In this document: positions 57,348 to 64,000 of the stretch, piece after piece
Layout of the letters: every line of letters starts with the position of its first letter
Numbering within the stretch: the first letter of the stretch is position 1
NCBI RefSeq assembly: GCF_033568475.1
Contig: NC_133121.1
Coordinates: 5,208,001 to 5,272,000, forward strand
From: Henckelia pumila
Lineage: Eukaryota; Streptophyta; Magnoliopsida; Lamiales; Gesneriaceae
Length of the DNA: 64,000 nt
Reading direction: 5' to 3'
Translations under genes and position numbers: made by a program
Notes under the pieces: model-generated
Told to the model about the DNA's origin: nothing
The model's database searches: none
Seen by the model: the letters and a program-made list of their open reading frames with translations, nothing else

Positions 57348-60034
57348 TGAAACGCCCTAGAACTACTAAATGCGAAAAAACTTTTTTTTTTTTTATATAT
57401 ACTATACTATATACATATACGCCCATACATATATGTATAAACTTTAAAAATGATATTACAAATAATAACTCGCTTAATAAAATAATAAACATTTATTTGA
57501 TAAAATCTTGAGTCATGAAATAAATAAAATAATATCTATCGTGAAAATTCATAACTTATGTCTACTAAAATCATGAAAATTCAATAATTAATCATAACCA
57601 ATAAAAACATAAAAATATCCTAAATATATAACTCATGCATAAATAAATTCCTAGCGAGACGGTCACGGGGCCACTGCCATGCTCGCTCATACGTCCTCGC
57701 CACCGGTAGGAGCTACATCATACTCACCTGCACCATATAAGCGTAGTGAGCCTAGAGGCTCAACATGTCTAATCCTTTATAACAAGGTTAAAAATAATGC
57801 ATCACGTAAATACTAATACATATACATGTACATGAGCATGCGTGGAAACATTTTTCATAACATAAATGCTTAATCATAAATCTTATACATAACATAACTT
57901 TCTTCATCATACATAACATAATTGAGCATGTCATGAACATAAAAAAAACTGTGTATGGTCATATCCATGAATGTGACTAATAACTGTGCCGACTGATCAG
58001 TCTAAAGAACCATCGTACGTGGCGGTGGATAAATCCACCTCTATGCTGGTAGTAAACTACCTCTGTGCCAGTGGTAAAACCCACTTCTATGCCGGTAGTA
58101 GAACTACCTCTGTGTCAGTGGTAGAACCCACTTCTATGCTGTCACATCACTTCAATTTCCATAAAAATATTTTTCATGCTCAATTCTTAATCATAAACAC
58201 ATCATAAAATATTTCATGTATGCATGCACTTAAAATATGCCCGTAATATATATTTAATTAATTTTAATAATAAATATACTTTTACTTAAAATAGACTTCA
58301 TGCATAAAAATAATTAAATATATATTCCGGACTTAGTTTATTTTCATGGGTTGGTCCAGACTGCTGGTCTCTCTACTAAACCCCTTAACTGACTTAAAGC
58401 CTTTAACTAACTTAAAGCCCATAATTAAATAACTAATTTTAAAAATTATAATTTTTACTAAAATAAAATACTTAAATGTTATTGGGCTTAAATAAAAATA
58501 TTTAGGCCCAATAACTAATTTAATTCGTAAAAATTCCTAGACTGACCCAATAAAATCACTGACTAGCCCAAAAATTCCGATGGGCCCACGGGCCCATAAA
58601 ATTATTGGGTTAACTTAAAAATAATTTAAAAAGCCCAAATAAAATTATTTGGAGGCCCAAATAATTTTCTAACTAATTAAATGGCCCAAACAACCAATTA
58701 AATCATTAAATATTTTAAAATTAAAATACTCGAGCCCGGCCCACCTAGCCCGGACCCGGACCTGCCTGACCCGACCCTAGACCCTACTGACCCGACCCAC
58801 TACCCTGACCCGACCCGGAACCACCCAGCACCCCCTACCCGACGCCCCCCCCTCTCCTAGCCCTCGGCTGCGCGAGCAGCACCCCTTTAGGGGCTGCTGC
58901 CGCCTCGCTCCGGCCGCCCCTGGCCGGAGCGCCGCCGGCAGGACCTTCCCAGGGTCCTGCCGGTTCGAGCCATGCCATGGTTAGGCTGGTTCATGGCCTA
59001 GCATGAACCAGCCGTGACCTCTTCCCTACAACCCTAGCCGTGCCCCTCCAAGACCAAAACCTTACACTAGCTTGGAACCAGCCGTGAGCCACCCTAACCC
59101 CAGACCTTGCTCGACCCTATCGAACCTCCGAACACCCCTTGGCCGAGACCTAGCCCCTGGACCGTGCCATGTTGGTCAAAACGTGAGCCATGACAAGAAA
59201 TACCCAAACATGCATAAACCTCCATAAAATTGCATAAATTTCGAAATATTCAAATGAAATCAAAATAAAACATTATGCAAGATTAATAGCTTATATGGTG
59301 TTCAAACGAAGGAATAGACATGCCTTTGATAATTATTTGACAACGAACGATGCGTTTACGGGACTCCGGGACGACGAACGGACCAAAATAAACCAAGACA
59401 ATGATGGATCGGCTATGGAGGTTGAGGTTTTCTGTCAAAACTATGGTGGAGGCTGATGAAACGTGAGGAAGATGATGAACAGGATGAGAGTGACGGCTTG
59501 GTAGTGGGTTGTGGGGTTGGGTAGGTTAGATAATAGGTTAAAAAAAATATATTATTAAATAATATAACATTATTCTATAAAACTAATATTTAAAAACCCT
59601 TAATAAATAATAATAATTTGATGGGAAAATTCTAAATCCCGAAATTAAAACTTAAGGGATTTTTAAATATTAACAAAAGTCATTAAAATGACTTATTTTG
59701 GCTAAAATTCAACCCTTAAATAAATATATAATTAAATACTAAAATTTTCTTGACAAAATACCTTAAAAATATTATTTTAAGGCTCATAAAACTCATAAAA
59801 TATTTTTGGCTAAATATTTTGGCATCTCGTCCGTCCACGGTCCCGTCTACGCGATCAAAACCAATTAATTTCCATAAATCACAAAAATCACAAATTTTGG
59901 GTTAAATGCTAAAATAACTTAAATCATGCATATAAATCACATAATAACACATAAATTCATTTAACCCTTATTTTAAAATTAATTTCTCCTAATTATGCAT
60001 GCGAATTTACGTATTAAAATTTCCGGGTGTTACA
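57348..60034 (-). repeat. LTR of element D (right, 5' LTR)
   Basis: 2687 bp, near-identical to the left LTR. It drives minus-strand transcription of gag. Mini-hairpin ladder at 58024-58132. Confidence 0.93.
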
Positions 60035-63000
60035 CTGGTGGTAGAGCTAAACGGTAGGCCAACGTGCCAACTCTCTCCAAGATCTCGAATGGCCCTATAT
60101 ACCTCGGATCAAGCTTGCCCCTCCGGCCAAAACGCACTACTCCCTTCATCGGTGACACCTTCAGGAATACGTGATCACCCACAGCGAACTCCAAATCTCG
60201 TCGTCTGGCATCTGCATAACTCTTCTGCCGACTCTGAGCAGTCCTCATCCGATCTCGAATCTGAGTCACAATGTCAGCTGTCTGCTGCACGATCTCAGGA
60301 CCCAGTAAAATCCGCTCACCAACCTCATCCCAATGCACAGGAGATCTGCATCTCCTCCCATACAATGCTGCATAAGGAGCCATACCTATAGACGACTGAA
60401 AACTGTTGTTATAGGTAAACTCCACTAATGGCAGTCTAGTCTCCCAAGAGCCCCGAAAATCAATGACACAAGCTCTCAGAAGATCCTCGAGAACCTGAAT
60501 CACTCTCTCGGACTGACCATCTGTCTGGGGATGAAATGTTGTACTGAACAAAAGCCTAGTCTCCAAAGCCGTGTGCAGACTCTTCCGAAACGCAGATGTG
60601 AATCTCGGATCTCTGTCTGACACAATAGACACTGGTATGCCATGCAGTCTAACAATCTCTCTGATGTAAAGCTCTGCATACTGTGTCAAAGTATAAGTAG
60701 TCCTCACCGGCAAGAAATGAGCTGACTTGGTGAGTCTATCCACAATCACCCAAAGCGCTGTACAACCTCTGGCACTCCTCGGTAAGCCAACCACAAAGTC
60801 CATCGTAATATTCTCCCATTTCCATTCCGGAATAGGAAGAGGTCTAAGAAGTCCTGCTGGACGCTGATGCTCTGCCTTGACTTGCTGACAAGTCAAGCAC
60901 TCTGACACCACTCTCCCGATGGCACTCTTCATCCCGGGCCACCAATATAATAGCTGCAAATCTTTGTACATCTTCGTACTTTCGGGGTGAATGGAGTACG
61001 GAGATGTGTGAGCCTCTGCTAAAATCTCAGCTCTCAACTGATCGACGTTCGGTACCCACATCCTACCACGGTACTGAACGATACCATCCTCCACTGTATA
61101 CAAGAGATTACCTCTAGCCTCATCTCTCTGTCTCCATCGCTGCAACTCCTCATCAGTAGACTGTCCTTCCTTAATCCGATCTCGCAGAACTGGCTGCACC
61201 GTCAACACTGACAAGCTCGGTGCATGACCACTCGGATAACACTCCAAGTCAAATCTCTGAATCTCGCTCTGTAGTGGTAACTGTACAGTCAAACATGATA
61301 CCACTGACAACTTCCGACTCAAAGCATCGGCCACAACATTAGCTTTACCCAGATGGTAGCTAATGTCACAATCATAGTCCTTCACCAACTCCAACCATCT
61401 GCGCTGCCTCATGTTCAACTCCTTCTGTGTGAAGAAGTACTTGAGACTCTTGTGGTCTGAGAAAATCTTGCACTTCTCGCCATACAGATAGTGCCTCCAG
61501 ATTTTCAAAGCGAAAACCACTGCTGCCAACTCCAAGTCATGCGTCGGATAATTCTGCTCATGAATCTTCAGCTGTCTCGACGCATACGCAATAACCTTAC
61601 CACACTGCATAAGCACTGCGCCTAAACCTAGTTTAGACGCGTCGGTGTACACCACTAACTCCTCGTGTGGTACTGTCATCGCTAACACTGGTGCAGTAGT
61701 GAGTGCTTCCTTCAACTGATCGAAGCTCCTCTGACAGTCTGAACTCCAGATAAACTTCGCATTCTTCTTGGTCAAGGAAGTCAAGGGTACTGCAATAGAG
61801 GAAAAACCCTTGATGAACTTCCTATAATACCCTGCCAAACCCAAGAAACTGCGAATCTCTGAAGCATTCTTCGGAATACCCCAATTCTGCACTGCCTCAA
61901 CCTTAGACTGATCAACTGCAATCCCATCTCTCGAAATAATGTGGCCAAGAAATGCCACCTTCTCAAGCCAAAACTCGCACTTGCTGAACTTGGCATACAA
62001 TCGATGCTCCCTCAAAGTCTGCAAGGCTGTCTGAAGATGCTGTCTATGCTCCTCGATGCTCCTAGAATAGATCAAAATATCATCAATAAAGACTATGATG
62101 AACTGATCTAAATACGGCTGAAAGACTCGGTTCATGAGATCCATGAAAACCGCTGGAGCATTGGTCATCCCAAATGGCATCACTAAGAACTCGTAATGCC
62201 CATATCGTGTCCTGAAAGCAGTCTTGGACACATCTGCATCTCTAACGCGCAACTGATGATAACCAGATCGCAGGTCGATCTTGGAACACACTGAAGCTCC
62301 CTGCAACTGGTCAAATAAATCCTCTATCCTCGGCAATGGATACTTGTTCTTCACTGTGACCCTGTTGAGCTCGCGGTAATCGATGCACAGTCTCATACTG
62401 CCATCCTTCTTCTTCAAAAATAACACCGGAGCCCCCCACGGAGAAAAGCTAGGACGAACAAAGCCTTTCTCTAACAACTCCTGAATCTGCTCCTTCAACT
62501 CTTTCATCTCGGTAGGAGCAAGTCTGTACGGTGCCTTAGAGATAGGCACGGTGTCTGGCACTAAGTCGATGCTGAACTCCACCTCTCTCACTGGTGGAAT
62601 TCCTGCAACATCCTCCGGAAAGACATCCGGAAAGTCACTAACCACCTCTATTTCTGATAATGATCTGCTAGATGGCTCTGAAGTCGTGACGATGCTCGCT
62701 AGAAACCCCTGGCAACCCCGTCTCAATAACTTCCTCGCCTGAATATGAGATATCACCTGAGGAATATCACTGCTCTGAGATGCATGAAAAGTGAACGGGT
62801 CGCCTACTGTAGGTCTCACTGACACTGATCTCCGACGAAAATCAATCGAAGCTCCATTGACTGTCAACCAGTCCATGCCCAAAATCAAATCGAATCCACT
62901 CAATGGCAAAACTACTACATCTGCTCGAATGGAGTGTCCCTGCAGCTCTAACTCCAGTCCTCGAATAACCTTCGAGGTAGAAATAATCTGCCCTGACGGC

Positions 63001-63480
63001 ATAGTAACATCATACCCACTGTCACTACTCTCAGGTGTGATGCCTACCCGCCTGATAAACTCCAGGGAGATAAACGAATGCGTAGCCCCTGAATCTAGCA
63101 ACGCAAACGTGGAGTTGCCTCCAACTAGAATTCTCCCGGTGATCAAGGAGGTGTCTGGATCTACCTCCTCAGCCTGCATCACAAACACCCTACCCGCGGT
63201 GTTCTTCTTCCTGGGGCAGCTAGCTATCTGATGCCCTGGCTCCCTACAGTGGTAGCAAACTCCTGCTCCCAATAGACAAGGTCTCGAATGCATCTTCTGG
63301 CACTTCGGGCAAGTAGGATAAGCTATGGCATTAGGGGCCCCGCCCCTCTGCTGCGGCCTCTGCTGCTGTGGCCTCGGCTGCTGATTCTGGCCCTTAGCCG
63401 GCCCTGTATACTGCTTCTTCGCAGGAGGCTGCGAAGATGGTCGCTGGTACCCAGCCTGAAACTGCCTCTTCCCCTGCTTC
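60035..63480 (-). pseudogene. Ty3/gypsy pol of element C2, interrupted by element D
   Basis: Same family as C1 (constant offset 14341 over pol) but retaining integrase. The zinc knuckle [14 protein letters not shown], protease [23 protein letters not shown] and RNase H YTDAS are followed by an HHCC zinc region (...YWWPGMKS...[11 protein letters not shown]) and the integrase core with [21 protein letters not shown] and HPQTDGQSE. The frame ends at the D insertion in the C-terminal region; its last 90 or so residues lie at 52926-53202. At the 5' side a 2-bp deletion near 63478 relative to C1 shifts gag out of frame with this segment. The first 30 or so codons of the long open frame starting at 63569 are therefore a gag shadow and not real. 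Confidence 0.92.
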
Positions 63481-64000
63481 CCTCTGGATCTCTCTCCGAC
63501 CCTCCTCGGAACGCAAGGCTCTACTGACTGCAGACTCATAAGTAAGGACGTCTGCCATACGAACATCATGCCTGATATCAGCCTTCAGGCCCTCCACAAA
63601 CTGCCTCAACTTCTCCTGCGGACTATCAGCAATCAAGGGCACAAAGTGACAGCCCCTCTCGAACAGTCTCACATACTCAACCACGACCTTGTCCCCCTGA
63701 TGGAGACTCATAAACTCACGGATCATGCGACTGCGCACATCCTCAGTAAAGTACTTGGCGTAGAAGATACACCTAAACTCTGTCCAGGTCAGTGTAGGAA
63801 GGTGAACTCCCCTGGCTGCACCCTCCCACCAGAGCGCTGCATCACCCCGCAGCATGTACGTCGCACAGTTCACCCTGTCGGTGTCTGTGATCCCCATATA
63901 AGCAAAGATGGACTCCAGAGAGCGAATCCATCCCTCCGCCACCAAAGGATCGGTGGTACCAACAAACTCCTTAGGTCCCTTCTTCTGGAACCTCTCAGCA
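63478..64000 (-). pseudogene. gag of element C2 (partial, frameshifted, runs off right edge)
   Basis: The minus frame from 64000 down to about 63480 matches C1 gag from [12 protein letters not shown] through [11 protein letters not shown] to [12 protein letters not shown]. It then leaves the frame because C2 lacks two bases (C1 has GCTGCTCCC where C2 has GCTTCCC). The 5' end of gag, the primer site and the 5' LTR of C2 lie beyond the window. Confidence 0.9.

Larger units (their letters stand above)
53198..60039 (-). mobile_element. Element D: nested gag-only LTR retrotransposon (TR-GAG type) with TSD
   Basis: D occupies 53203-60034 with 5-bp duplications CTGGT at 53198-53202 and 60035-60039. 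It has two LTRs (53203-55890 and 57348-60034), a polypurine tract at 55891-55909, a primer site at 57334-57345 and only 1457 bp of internal DNA encoding gag and a zinc knuckle. No protease, RT, RNase H or integrase is present. Its gag is close to that of family C, so it is probably mobilised by family C enzymes. It inserted into C2 pol. The near-identical LTRs and perfect TSD mark it as the youngest insertion in the window. Confidence 0.93.

Noticed and set aside
63480..63569. N-terminal start of the 1179-residue C2 frame
   Set aside because: The first 30 or so codons read gag DNA in the wrong frame; comparison with C1 shows a 2-bp deletion, so this is not a true start.
31841..64000. A single giant composite element
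   Set aside because: The two LTR families, separate primer sites and polypurine tracts, and the TSD of D show several distinct elements.

Overview
This is a nuclear segment from a flowering plant, most likely a eudicot. The evidence is the spliceosomal introns, the plant-specific families (a U-box/ARM ubiquitin ligase, an ABCG half-transporter, a plastid-type SAL1) and the AT-rich intergenic DNA full of hAT, TRIM and Ty3/gypsy elements. The species cannot be read from the sequence.

The left half (1-26,000) is gene-bearing. It holds the N-terminus of an unidentified signal-anchored protein cut by the left edge (minus); a pair of inverted non-autonomous hAT elements with perfect 8-bp target-site duplications; an intronless PUB/ARM E3 ligase (7262-8488, minus); a decayed TRIM-like LTR element; SWC6/SEF, the HIT zinc-finger subunit of SWR1 (coding exons 13209-14293, plus); SAL1/FRY1, the PAP phosphatase (eight coding exons, 15552-19762, plus); and an intronless ABCG5-type half-transporter (23825-25750, minus). 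The genes are independent transcription units. They share no operon-like logic, although SWR1 chromatin remodelling, PAP retrograde signalling, cuticle transport and PUB ligases all touch stress or development.

The middle (26,800-31,800) is a DNA-transposon and satellite patch. It contains a 132-bp repeat resembling CACTA subterminal repeats, a broken uroporphyrinogen-III synthase copy that keeps its introns, a fragment resembling a transposon-associated plant domain, a 104-bp tandem repeat with a three-monomer higher-order pattern, and a second array built on GGTAGACCATGG.

The right half (31,841-64,000) is entirely Ty3/gypsy (chromovirus, probably Tekay/Del) retrotransposons read on the minus strand. 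Two copies of family AB are joined head to tail through one shared LTR (LTR, body A, LTR, body B, 20-bp LTR remnant). A blunt junction then leads into family C, which is also two bodies sharing one LTR (truncated body C1, LTR, body C2). C2 is interrupted by element D, a gag-only, pol-less derivative of family C with intact 2.7-kb LTRs and a perfect 5-bp target duplication (CTGGT). All coding regions in A, B and D and the gag of C2 carry nonsense or frameshift lesions; C1 is open but truncated.

No wholly new gene system was found. The most unusual signals are structural: the shared-LTR tandem architecture occurring twice, clustered hairpins inside the LTRs, a stem-loop conserved beside every polypurine tract, and the higher-order satellite.
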